Below are positions 44,634 to 52,686 of a stretch of DNA of 64,000 bases, in pieces (the stretch's first letter is position 1; each line of letters begins with the position of its first letter). The notes beneath the pieces are model-generated. The model did not search any database and was not told where the DNA came from. It worked only from the letters and a program-made list of their open reading frames with translations. This stretch comes from AP-15 sp036500965 (lineage in GTDB: Bacteria > Pseudomonadota > Alphaproteobacteria > ATCC43930 > CGMCC-115725), in the NCBI GenBank assembly GCA_036500965.1, contig DASYBC010000072.1, positions 29,992 to 93,991 of the forward strand, in the 5' to 3' direction. The translations under genes were made by a program, and so were the position numbers.

Positions 44634-45725
44634 TCAGATCACCGCTTCGGAGGCGGCGTCGAAGAAATGCAGTCGTTCCGGGTTCAGCGCCAGCCGGAGG
44701 CGGTCGCGAACGTTGACGCGGATGTCGGGCTCGACCGAGGCGACCATCGTGTTCTTGCCGACCGCGACGTCGAGCAGGATTTCCGAGCCAAGCTTTTCGA
44801 CGACCTCGACCGCGGCATCGAAGGTGAGCTCGGCCGGGTCGTCGGCCCCGGCGACATGCAGATCCTCGGGCCGAATGCCCATCGTCACCTGCTGGCCGGA
44901 ATAGCGGCCGAGGCGGCCGGCAATCTGCCCCGGCACCTTGATGCGAATGCCGTCATCCTCGGCCCACAGCGCGCCGGCATTGTCGCGCACCCCGACCATG
45001 GCGAAATTCATTGCCGGCGAGCCGAGAAACCCGGCGACAAAGCGGTTGGCCGGCTCGTTATAGAGCTCGAGCGGCTCGCCGACCTGCTGCACGAGACCGT
45101 CCTTCATGACCACGACGCGATCGCCCAGGGTCATTGCCTCGACCTGGTCGTGGGTCACATAGATCGCCGTGGTGCCGAGCCGGTCGTGCAGCTTTTTTAA
45201 TTCGACCCGCATCTGGACGCGCAGTTTGGCGTCGAGGTTTGAGAGCGGCTCGTCGAACAGGAACACCCGCGGATGGCGCACGATCGCACGCCCGAGCGCC
45301 ACACGCTGGCGCTGGCCGCCCGACAGCTGGCGCGGCTTGCGGGCGAGCAGCGCCTCTATGCCGAGGATTTCGGCCGCGTCCTGCACCCGCCGGGCAATGT
45401 CGGCGCGGTCGAGCTTGCGCATCTTTAGCCCGAAAGCCATGTTGTCGTAGACGCTCATATGCGGATAGAGCGCATAGTTCTGGAACACCATTGCGATGTC
45501 GCGGTCCATCGGCGACAGATCGTTGATCACCTTGGTGTCGATCAGGATGCGCCCCGAGCTGATCGATTCGAGCCCGGCCACCATCCGCAACGTGGTGGTC
45601 TTGCCGCAGCCCGAGGGGCCGACCAGAACCATGAACTCCTTGTCCTGGATCGACAGGTTCACGTCCTTGACGGCGTAGACCTCGTCAAAATTCTTGTTGA
45701 GGTTCTGCAGTACTACCTCGGCCAT
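44634..45725 (-). CDS. ABC transporter ATPase, MalK/UgpC type
   Basis: 363 aa. Walker A GPSGCGKTTTLR, Q-loop FQNYALYPHMSVYDN, signature LSGGQRQRVALGRAIV, Walker B VFLFDEPLSNLDAKLR and switch His YVTHDQVEAM. A C-terminal TOBE/OB domain (~240-363, MGIRPEDLHVAG) is typical of carbohydrate importers. It energises the two permeases encoded immediately upstream (20-base gap). Confidence 0.94.
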   Translation of the reverse strand: MAEVVLQNLNKNFDEVYAVKDVNLSIQDKEFMVLVGPSGCGKTTTLRMVAGLESISSGRILIDTKVINDLSPMDRDIAMVFQNYALYPHMSVYDNMAFGLKMRKLDRADIARRVQDAAEILGIEALLARKPRQLSGGQRQRVALGRAIVRHPRVFLFDEPLSNLDAKLRVQMRVELKKLHDRLGTTAIYVTHDQVEAMTLGDRVVVMKDGLVQQVGEPLELYNEPANRFVAGFLGSPAMNFAMVGVRDNAGALWAEDDGIRIKVPGQIAGRLGRYSGQQVTMGIRPEDLHVAGADDPAELTFDAAVEVVEKLGSEILLDVAVGKNTMVASVEPDIRVNVRDRLRLALNPERLHFFDAASEAVI

Positions 45726-45745
45726 CGCTCTCTCATGTCGTGGTG

Positions 45746-46597
45746 CTATCCCTTGACCGAGCCGGTCACGCTGGCAACGTAGTGCTCGACAAAGAACGAA
45801 TAGACAAAGGCCACCGGGATCGAGCCGAGCAATGCCCCGGCCATCAGCTCGCCCCAATAGAACACGTCGCCGCGGATCAGCTCGGAGGTGACGCCGACCG
45901 GCACGGTCTTTTCACCGGGCGACGACAGGAACACCAGAGCATAAAGGAACTCGTTCCACGAGAGGGTAAAGGCGAAAATCCCGGCCGACAGGATGCCCGG
46001 CACCGCGATTGGAAAGATGATGTAGAGCATCGCCTTCCAGCGCGCCGCACCATCGATGCGGGCGCATTCCTCGAGCTCCTTCGGGATGGATTTGAAATAG
46101 CCCATCATCAGCCAGGTGCAGAACGGGATCAGAAAGGTCGGATAGGTCAGGATCAGGGCCCAGGGCGAGTCGCCGAGATGGAAATTGCGGATGATGTCGG
46201 CGAGCGGGATGAACAGCAGAGTCTGCGGCACCAGATAGGTGATAAAGATTGCGGTCCCCAACAGCCCGGCAAACGGAAACTTTAACCGCGACAGCGCATA
46301 TCCGGCCAAGAGGCCGCAGAACAACGAGATCGCGGTCGCCGACAAGGCGATGATCATCGTGTTCAGGAGCCAGGTGGTGAACAGGGTCTGCGTCAGCAGG
46401 TCCTTGATGTGCGACAGGGTCGGATGCCAGGTCCAGAATGGGTTGTAGTTGGCCGAGTTCCACGGCCGGTAGAGCTCGCGGTCCGGCCGCAAGGTGGTGA
46501 TCACCATCCAATAGAACGGGAACAGCAGCAGCACGATAAAGCTGGTCAGCGGCACATAGAAGAAGACCCAGCGCCGCCAGGTGGCTCCCTCGATCAT
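45746..46597 (-). CDS. ABC transporter permease, MalG type
   Basis: 283 aa with six TM helices. The EAA loop is KELEECARIDGAARWKAMLYIIFP (~185-208; key E, A and G present), which docks on the ATPase. The N-terminus RWVFFYVPLTSFIVLLLFPF and the end EHYVASVTGSVKG are typical of MalG-like permeases. It lies three bases after the MalF-type permease gene. Confidence 0.93.
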   Translation of the reverse strand: MIEGATWRRWVFFYVPLTSFIVLLLFPFYWMVITTLRPDRELYRPWNSANYNPFWTWHPTLSHIKDLLTQTLFTTWLLNTMIIALSATAISLFCGLLAGYALSRLKFPFAGLLGTAIFITYLVPQTLLFIPLADIIRNFHLGDSPWALILTYPTFLIPFCTWLMMGYFKSIPKELEECARIDGAARWKAMLYIIFPIAVPGILSAGIFAFTLSWNEFLYALVFLSSPGEKTVPVGVTSELIRGDVFYWGELMAGALLGSIPVAFVYSFFVEHYVASVTGSVKG

Positions 46598-46600
46598 GGC

Positions 46601-47542
46601 TCAGTGAGTCTCCACCCTGCGAATGTAGAAGAGCTGGACGATGACGACCAGCAGCAGCACCGGAAAGACCGCGAGCGAAATCGTGGCGCCCTGGCTAAGG
46701 AGGCCGGTGCCGATGCCGATCTGGTAGGCATAGGTCGCGAACAGCTGGGTGGCGTTGGCCGGCCCGCCGCCGGTCAGCACATAGACGAGCTGGAAATCGG
46801 CAAAGGTCTGGATCACCGAGAACAGGGTCACGACCAAGGTCACCGGCAGCAAGAGCGGCCAGGTGACATGGCGAAAGCGCTGCCAGGCGCGCGCGCCGTC
46901 GATCGCCGCCGCCTCGTGCAGTTCGGGGCTGATCGTCTGCAGCCCGGCGAGCAAGGTGATCGCGTAGAACGGCAGCCCACGCCAGATGTTGACGATGATC
47001 ACCGAGATCAGCGCCAGATTCGGATCGCCGAGCCAATTGATCCGGCTGTGGATCAGATCGAGGTGGAACAGGACCCAGTTGATCACGCTGAAGGTCGGGT
47101 CGAACATCCATTTCCAGGCGAGGGTCGACAGCACGGTCGGGACGATAAACGGCAACAGGATAAAGGCCCGGGTGATGGCCTTTCCTCTGAAATGCTGGTT
47201 GAGCAGCACAGCCAGCCACAAGCCGAGCGCGAGCTTGATCACGGTCGCGGCGAAGGTGTAGACGCAGGTGTTCCACACCGCGACGCGAAAGATGCTGTCG
47301 TTCCACACATCCTTGAAATTTTGCAGCCCGACAAAATGTCCGGGAACGCCGACCTTGGCGTCGGTCACGGACAGCATGACGCCTTTGACAAACGGGTAGG
47401 CGATAAAGAGGCCGAGCAGCACCACCGTCGGCAGCAGCAGCACCAGCGCGAGCCAGCGCTCGTCTTCGAGCAGCCGCGTCAGCGGCCCGCGCCGCGGTGC
47501 ACTGACATAGGCCCGCGGGGCCGCGGCAGTGGTAAAGGTCAT
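46601..47542 (-). CDS. ABC transporter permease, MalF/UgpA type
   Basis: 313 aa. Six TM helices; the first is WLALVLLLPTVVLLGLFIAY. The EAA loop is ELHEAAAIDGARAWQRFRHV (~220), followed by TWPLLLPVTLVV. It pairs with the MalG-type permease three bases downstream. The binding-protein gene upstream ends 31 bases before it, so all four form one operon. Confidence 0.93.
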   Translation of the reverse strand: MTFTTAAAPRAYVSAPRRGPLTRLLEDERWLALVLLLPTVVLLGLFIAYPFVKGVMLSVTDAKVGVPGHFVGLQNFKDVWNDSIFRVAVWNTCVYTFAATVIKLALGLWLAVLLNQHFRGKAITRAFILLPFIVPTVLSTLAWKWMFDPTFSVINWVLFHLDLIHSRINWLGDPNLALISVIIVNIWRGLPFYAITLLAGLQTISPELHEAAAIDGARAWQRFRHVTWPLLLPVTLVVTLFSVIQTFADFQLVYVLTGGGPANATQLFATYAYQIGIGTGLLSQGATISLAVFPVLLLVVIVQLFYIRRVETH

Positions 47543-47573
47543 AGCAAGTTCTCCACGCCGCCCACGCCCGAAA

Positions 47574-48899
47574 TCAGGTGTAGACCTTGGTCAGCTCGTC
47601 CTGCGCCCATTTGACCGCGTCCTCGGCGGCCATGCCCTGCACCGCCTTGGCGTACATATCGACGATGATGTACTTGGTCTGCGCTTCGGCCGAGGCGCGG
47701 TTTGGCGGCCCGGCATAGCCCATCAGCCGGCCCTCGTTCGGCAAATCGCGGAACGGCCGCAGCACCGGGTCCTTGTTCCACACCGGGTCGTTCGCCCAAT
47801 ACTTGGTCGCACCGACGGTGTAGCCCTGCTGCGAGGTGAACCATTGCTCGAAGATCGGCTTCGAGCTGACCCAGAGGATCAGGTCTTTCGCCGCCTTCTG
47901 GTTTTTCGAATAGCCCATCAGCATGTTGGTGAACGGGCCCGGCAGGTTGAACTGGCCGCCGGGGCCCTTGGGAAGCGGCGCGTGCAGGATGTCCTGGTAC
48001 ATCGGCTTCCCGTCCTCGGTCAGATAGGTATCGGGCTTGCGCTTGGCCTCGAGATAGATCGAGGCGCCGTTGTTGGTGGCGCAGATGCTGCCCGACAGAA
48101 ATGCGCGGTTGTTGCTTGAATCATCCCAGGCGAGCCCGCCGGTGTCGCACGCCTCGTTCCAAAATGGGACGGCCGCCTTGACCGACTGAAGCGTTGCCGG
48201 ACTGTCGAGCGCCACCGTCTTGCCGTCGGTATCGACCTCCTTGCCGCCCCAGGACCACAGCCACGGATACCAGAAGCCCGGCGGGTCGCCAAACGAATGG
48301 CTCAGCGCCTGGCCGATCGGACGGCCCTTGGCCTTCAGCGTCTTGCCGGCGGCCTGCAGCTTTTCCCAAGTGTCCGGGAATTTGTCGTAGCCGATCTCCT
48401 TGAACCAGGATTTGCGATAGGCGACGAGCCCGCCGCCGATGCACCACGGCACGCCGATCCACTTGTTGCCGACACTCGCCACCGCTTTCGAAATCGGGTA
48501 GTAGCCCCCCTGCTCGCCGCCCAGCTTCTCGGCCACGTCGCCGACATCGGCGAGGCTGTCGGTATAGAGCTGCGGCCAGTTGTTGAGGGCGAGGATGATG
48601 TCCGGCCCCGATCCCGACTGGACTGCCGAGGTCACGCGCGCCTGGATGTCGTTGGCGTTGACCATTTCGAGGTTGAGCTTGATGCCGAGCGCCTTCTGGC
48701 ATTCCGGCACGACCTGGTTAAGCAGCAGCTGGTCGGAGGCCGGCACAAAATCCGACCAGCGCAGCCAGTGCACCGTTGTCGCCTGGGCATAGGCCGGCGC
48801 CCGTCCGGCGGCGATGATGCCGGCGAGGCCGCCGGCGCCGGCCGCGATCGCGCCGGCGCCCGACAATTGCAAAAGCCTGCGCCGAGCGATGCGAGCCAT
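47574..48899 (-). CDS. ABC transporter substrate-binding protein, sugar type (copy 1)
   Basis: 441 aa, SD GGGGGAACG. A twin-arginine-like signal (RRRLLQLSGAGAIAAGAG) ends near AYAQ. Family 1 binding-protein features include GSGPDIILALNNWPQLYTDS, WSWGGKEVDTDGKTVAL, CDTGGLAWDDSSNNRAFLSG and EQWFTSQQGYTVGATKYW. First gene of the transporter operon. A paralogue closes the cluster at 42180-43529. Sugar or polyol substrates are typical of the family. The actual ligand is unknown. Confidence 0.92.
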   Translation of the reverse strand: MARIARRRLLQLSGAGAIAAGAGGLAGIIAAGRAPAYAQATTVHWLRWSDFVPASDQLLLNQVVPECQKALGIKLNLEMVNANDIQARVTSAVQSGSGPDIILALNNWPQLYTDSLADVGDVAEKLGGEQGGYYPISKAVASVGNKWIGVPWCIGGGLVAYRKSWFKEIGYDKFPDTWEKLQAAGKTLKAKGRPIGQALSHSFGDPPGFWYPWLWSWGGKEVDTDGKTVALDSPATLQSVKAAVPFWNEACDTGGLAWDDSSNNRAFLSGSICATNNGASIYLEAKRKPDTYLTEDGKPMYQDILHAPLPKGPGGQFNLPGPFTNMLMGYSKNQKAAKDLILWVSSKPIFEQWFTSQQGYTVGATKYWANDPVWNKDPVLRPFRDLPNEGRLMGYAGPPNRASAEAQTKYIIVDMYAKAVQGMAAEDAVKWAQDELTKVYT

Positions 48900-49082
48900 G
48901 CGACGTTCCCCCTTGCCTGCGCCCCATTGTGCGGTCGCGGTGATCTTTAGATTGAAGGGCGGCGGGGTACAAGCCGTATCGGGGCAGCCGGCTTGCCGAT
49001 GCTCGGCCAGCTTGCCGATGATCGGAAGGTGCGGTAAGGGGGCGGTTGGCGCCTGCACAACGGCGGCGCAGAGGAGAGGCGG

Positions 49083-49652
49083 ATGAGCGATGCTAAAGGG
49101 ATCGTTGTCCTCGGCATTTGCGGCAGCTTGCGCAAGGGCTCGTACAACATGGCGACATTGCGCACCGCGATCGAATTGAAGCCGCCCGGCATGACCATCA
49201 AGGTGGCCGAGATCGGCACCATCCCGCTCTACAACGAGGATGTGCGCGCCCAGGGGTTTCCGCCGCCGGTCGAGGTCTTGCGGCAGCAGATCAAGGCGGC
49301 TGACGCGGCGCTCTTTGTCACCCCCGAATACAATTATTCGATGCCGGGGGTGCTGAAAAATGCGATCGACTGGGCCTCGCGGCCGCCGGACCAGCCCTTC
49401 GCCGGCAAGCCGGTGGCGATCATGGGGGCCGGCGCCGGCATGGCCGGAACGGCGCGGGCGCAATATGACCTGCGCCGCAGCTGCGTCTTTCTCGACATGC
49501 ACCCCGTAAACAAGCCCGAAGTGCTGATCGGCCAGGCCCAGACCAAGTTCGACGCCTCCGGCCGCCTGACCGACGAGGCCGGACGCGGCTTTATTCGCGA
49601 CCTGCTCGTGGCGCTCGAGCAATGGACGCGCCAGATCGGCGGCAAGCACTGA
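49083..49652 (+). CDS. NAD(P)H-dependent FMN reductase family protein
   Basis: 189 aa flavodoxin-like fold. The FMN phosphate loop is GICGSLRKGSYNMATLR (~12-28) and the second signature is FVTPEYNYSMPGVLKNAIDW (~80-99). Such proteins reduce FMN, quinones or chromate and can supply reduced flavin to two-component monooxygenases. It is divergent from the transporter operon and separated from the next gene by a palindromic repeat element. Confidence 0.92.
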   Translation: MSDAKGIVVLGICGSLRKGSYNMATLRTAIELKPPGMTIKVAEIGTIPLYNEDVRAQGFPPPVEVLRQQIKAADAALFVTPEYNYSMPGVLKNAIDWASRPPDQPFAGKPVAIMGAGAGMAGTARAQYDLRRSCVFLDMHPVNKPEVLIGQAQTKFDASGRLTDEAGRGFIRDLLVALEQWTRQIGGKH

Positions 49653-49682
49653 CCGGTTGGGGTCTTAGTATTACGACCATTG

Positions 49683-49994
49683 TCGTCATTCGGGGGCGCG
49701 GGACCCCCCCCCCGCGAGCCTGGAACCCGTGAACACGGACTTATGACCGCTACCGACCTATGACCCCTAACATTGTGGAAAAATGCGGTTTCCCCCGCAC
49801 AAGCGCCTTCGAGACGGCCCTCCGGGCCCTCCGCCGGGTGCGGCAGGCCTTCGATATAAAAGACCTCATCCTGAGCAGCGAAGCGTCTCGAAGGATGGGC
49901 AAGCGACGAGAAGTTGGTTTTTCCACCCTGCTCTGGGGAAAGCCGAAGTTCATGGGTTCCGGGCCCGGCCTCATCGGCCGTCCCGGAATGACGA
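49683..49994. repeat. MITE-like element: nested inverted repeats, about 312 bp
   Basis: The ends are TCGTCATTC (49683-49691) and GAATGACGA (49986-49994), exact inverses. Further in, GGAACCCGTGAAC on the left matches, inverted, GTTCATGGGTTCC on the right. An inner inverted pair CCTTCGAGACG (49806-49816) / CGTCTCGAAGG (49884-49894) flanks a core. There is a run of ten C near 49706. No coding sequence is convincing. It fills the 373-base gap between the FMN reductase and SDR genes. Confidence 0.65.
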
Positions 49995-50025
49995 TCCATC
50001 AAACAAGAATGGAGGAGGAAACGTC

Positions 50026-50832
50026 ATGCAGCTCGATTTCACCGGCAAGGTCGCGCTGATCACCGGGGCGGCGGGCGGCATCGGCCGCGCCACGGCGCTG
50101 GGCTTTGCCAACAGCGGGGCCAAGACCGTGCTCGTCGACCGCGACGCGGCCGGCGGCGAGGCGACCGCCGGGGTGATCCGCCAGCAGGGCGGCGAGGCGC
50201 TGTTCGTCCCGGCCGACGTCACCAGATCGGCCGAGGTGCAGGGCTACGTCAAGGCGGCGCTCGACGCCTATGGCGCGATCGACTGCTTTTTCAACAATGC
50301 CGGCATCGAGGGCAAATGGGCGCATACCGCCGAGCACGACGAGGAGGCGTTCGACCAGGTCATTGCGGTCAACGTCAAGGGCGTGTTCCTCGGCTTGCGC
50401 CACGTCTTGCCGGTCATGCTGCGGCAGCAGCGCGGCGCCGTCGTCAATACCGCCTCGGTCGCGGGGCTGGTGGCGACGCCGGGCATGCCGGCCTATGTCG
50501 CCTCCAAGCACGCGGTGATCGGGCTGACCAAGACCGCCGCCGGCGAGGTCGCGCGCCAGGGTATTCGCGTCAACGCGGTCTGCCCCGGCCCGGTCGACAC
50601 AAGGATGATCCACTCGCTCGAAGCCCAGCTGAACCCGTCCGACCCGGCCAGCGTCAGCCGTCGCTACCAGGCGGCGATCCCGATGGGCCGCTATGTCAAT
50701 CCGGACGAGATCGCCGGCACGGTCTTGTTTCTGTGCTCCGACCTCGCCGCGGCGATCACCGGCGCGCAATACGTCGTCGATGGCGGCCGCACCGCCACCG
50801 GCGGCGCGGTGACCCAGGCAATACAGAACTGA
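50026..50832 (+). CDS. SDR-family oxidoreductase
   Basis: 268 aa, strong SD GGAGGAGGAA. Classical short-chain dehydrogenase: cofactor loop TGAAGGIG (~14), NNAGIEG (~90), catalytic Ser in VNTASVAG (~143) and Tyr-x-x-x-Lys in YVASK (~156). It ends with CSDLAAAITGAQYVVDGG. An acidic residue in VDRDAAGG at the end of strand 2 favours NAD(H) over NADP(H). The substrate is unknown. Confidence 0.93.
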   Translation: MQLDFTGKVALITGAAGGIGRATALGFANSGAKTVLVDRDAAGGEATAGVIRQQGGEALFVPADVTRSAEVQGYVKAALDAYGAIDCFFNNAGIEGKWAHTAEHDEEAFDQVIAVNVKGVFLGLRHVLPVMLRQQRGAVVNTASVAGLVATPGMPAYVASKHAVIGLTKTAAGEVARQGIRVNAVCPGPVDTRMIHSLEAQLNPSDPASVSRRYQAAIPMGRYVNPDEIAGTVLFLCSDLAAAITGAQYVVDGGRTATGGAVTQAIQN

Positions 50833-51014
50833 TCTGCGGGTATTGACTTAGCCTCGCTACCGATCTGCGACCTCCGGTAGACCCTCGACGCCGGTCCGCC
50901 GTTGGCTGAGGTGCACGCCGTGTAAAGCGGCGTTTGCCGACAAGCGAGGCGGCTGATGGCCGGGCGAGGCTGCGGCTGCGCGCCGCCAGCCCCGAGGAAC
51001 AACCAATGCTGCCG

Positions 51015-51716
51015 TTATGGAAACGAAACCGGGCCGCCGACCGGATGTTCGGCGCAAAAGCTGTAGTCGTCCTGGCCGGCTTGCGTCACAAAGGCGGTGT
51101 GCGGCGCAACCATGGTGCCTTCGAGGCCTTCCCCGAGCGGGCAATAGCAGCTGGCGACCGGGACGCCGTTGACGTAGCGCTCGTTGTTGCAGGCGAAGCT
51201 GAAGCAATTGGCCAGCTGGTTGCCTTGGTTGAAGTCCTTGCTGCAGTAGAGGAGCGGCGCTTGGGCCGCGGGGCCATTTGTGACCCAATGGTTGATCGCT
51301 TGCGGGATTTCTTTTTTGACCGCGTAGAGCGACCACAGCTCGCCCTCCGCCGCCGGCTTGCAGGAGCCCTTCATGTTGCCGCCGACAACATCGGCGATCG
51401 CTTCGCCGGATTCGACCGGACAGGTGCACTCGGCCTCCGGGTAGCGGGCAGTGCCGCCGCCGCTGACGTTGACCGTTATCGATTTCCCGGTCGGCTGGCA
51501 GGTCGAGGCGGCGCACAGCGCATAGTAGCCGCTGCAGATCCTGAAATCATGCGCCTGCGCCGCCGACGCGCAGCGGTCGCTCGCCGCGCCGGCCAAAATC
51601 ATCGCAGCGACCCCAAACCCCGCCTCTACCAGCGTGACGCGCCTGACCCGGCGCGCAACCGCGGCTGGCACTCGGCTGGCCGGTGCGCGGAGCGGCCTCC
51701 CGCGTGAATTCTTCAT
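51015..51716 (-). CDS. Secreted cysteine-rich protein of unknown function
   Basis: 233 aa. The start is basic (NSRGRPLRAPASRV), with a hydrophobic signal at ~32-50 (FGVAAMILAGAASDRCASA). About ten mature cysteines are spread over motifs such as RICSGYYALCAASTCQPTG, AECTCPVESGEAIADVVGG, CSKDFNQGNQLANCFSFACN and CYCPLGEGL, suggesting several disulfides in the periplasm. I do not recognise a characterised family. Confidence 0.7.
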   Translation of the reverse strand: MKNSRGRPLRAPASRVPAAVARRVRRVTLVEAGFGVAAMILAGAASDRCASAAQAHDFRICSGYYALCAASTCQPTGKSITVNVSGGGTARYPEAECTCPVESGEAIADVVGGNMKGSCKPAAEGELWSLYAVKKEIPQAINHWVTNGPAAQAPLLYCSKDFNQGNQLANCFSFACNNERYVNGVPVASCYCPLGEGLEGTMVAPHTAFVTQAGQDDYSFCAEHPVGGPVSFP

Positions 51717-52085
51717 GTGCTCGCCCTTCAAGTTAGGGGTTCCGACGCTGACCGAGCGGCAGACTGCTCTGGAAGCATTGAAATATCGTGAATAGCCGCG
51801 TGGCAGCGCCCGGCTTATCGCCATGCCGGCGCCCGCAGCGAGCGGGTCGGGGAATGGTGACGGGGTCGGTCGCGCCCTGCCGCGTGCGCCAACAGAGTCG
51901 AGCCCGATGCAACCGCACCGGCCCGCTGGGGCTCGACAGCCGGGCAATCGATGCGCAGAATGCTGCTATATTATTTGGCGCGGGTCGTGGGCGCGGCCTT
52001 CCGGGCCGCCTCCTCTCCGCTGGCGGCGAGGCGTCTTGCGCGAGCGGCTCGCGCCCGGCCTGTCGTGTGCAACATCGGAGGATGC
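51717..52085. other. 369-base divergent gap, no gene recognised
   Basis: This gap lies between the starts of the secreted Cys-rich gene and the conserved hypothetical gene, so it should hold both promoters. An AT-rich patch (CTGCTATATTATTTGG near 51962-51977) could be part of the right-hand promoter. The overlapping frames are Arg/Ala-rich shadows. Confidence 0.5.
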
Positions 52086-52511
52086 ATGAAATACGTTTGC
52101 GATGCTCCAGGCGGGAAAACCTGGTTTCGAATCGAGACCGAGGCCGAGGCGTCCAGCGAATCGGACACGATGCGCCATGCCGTCGAGAAGTTCTTTCGCA
52201 AGGAACAGGAAAAGGCGACGCAGACGTTCCAACCGTTGTCCAAGGTGTATTTCGAGCAGGAGATCGGGCTCAAGGCCCATATCCAGCGCGAAATGCCGCT
52301 GTTCCTGACCTTGCGCGAGGATGACGGCAGCCCGCTCGCCACCGCCATGCTGCCGCCGGGCGGGCACGACGACCGCACCTTCCGGCCGATCATTGTCGGC
52401 ATGGCCAACGCCGACCCTTATGTCGAGCACGCCGATGCGATCCGCGCACTGGGCCAGCATTTCGGCATCGCCCTCGAGCGGGCGCGCTGCTACCCCTACC
52501 GCCGTGACTGA
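52086..52511 (+). CDS. Conserved hypothetical protein, alphaproteobacterial
   Basis: 141 aa. The ATG at 52086 has an excellent ribosome site (GGAGGATGC). The longer reading upstream would add a shadow-like Arg-rich stretch. The start MKYVCDAPGGKTWFRIETEA followed by HAVEKFFRKEQEKA matches a family I recall as widespread but uncharacterised in alphaproteobacteria. No signal peptide or membrane helix, so it should be cytoplasmic. Confidence 0.72.
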   Translation: MKYVCDAPGGKTWFRIETEAEASSESDTMRHAVEKFFRKEQEKATQTFQPLSKVYFEQEIGLKAHIQREMPLFLTLREDDGSPLATAMLPPGGHDDRTFRPIIVGMANADPYVEHADAIRALGQHFGIALERARCYPYRRD

Positions 52512-52562
52512 CTGTCAAGCGCCGGCCTGCCGGGCCGAGCGGTGAATGCCGCCCCCGGCCCG

Positions 52563-52686
52563 GGTCCCGGCGGGGCGGCCCGCCGGTAAAGCTCAGGCCT
52601 GCTTCAGCTGCTGGCCGGCGCTGGTCCCGGCGGGGCGGCCCGCACCCCGGTCAAGCTCAGGCCTGTTTCAGCTGCTGGCCGGCGCT
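52563..52686. repeat. Tandem ~62-base direct repeat at the 3' end of the TcuA-like gene
   Basis: The unit GGTCCCGGCGGGGCGGCCCG ... TTCAGCTGCTGGCCGGCGCT occurs at 52563-52622 and 52623-52686 with a few changes (a four-base difference in the middle, and GCTTC against GTTTC). A third partial start, GGTCCCGGCG, follows at 52687. The second copy holds the gene's true last codons and stop. The first copy repeats the same codons and stop just downstream of the gene. Confidence 0.85.

Noticed and set aside
49700..49716. Poly-C run as a phase-variable tract
   Set aside because: It is not within or in front of any gene; it sits inside a repeat element and could also be a sequencing artefact.
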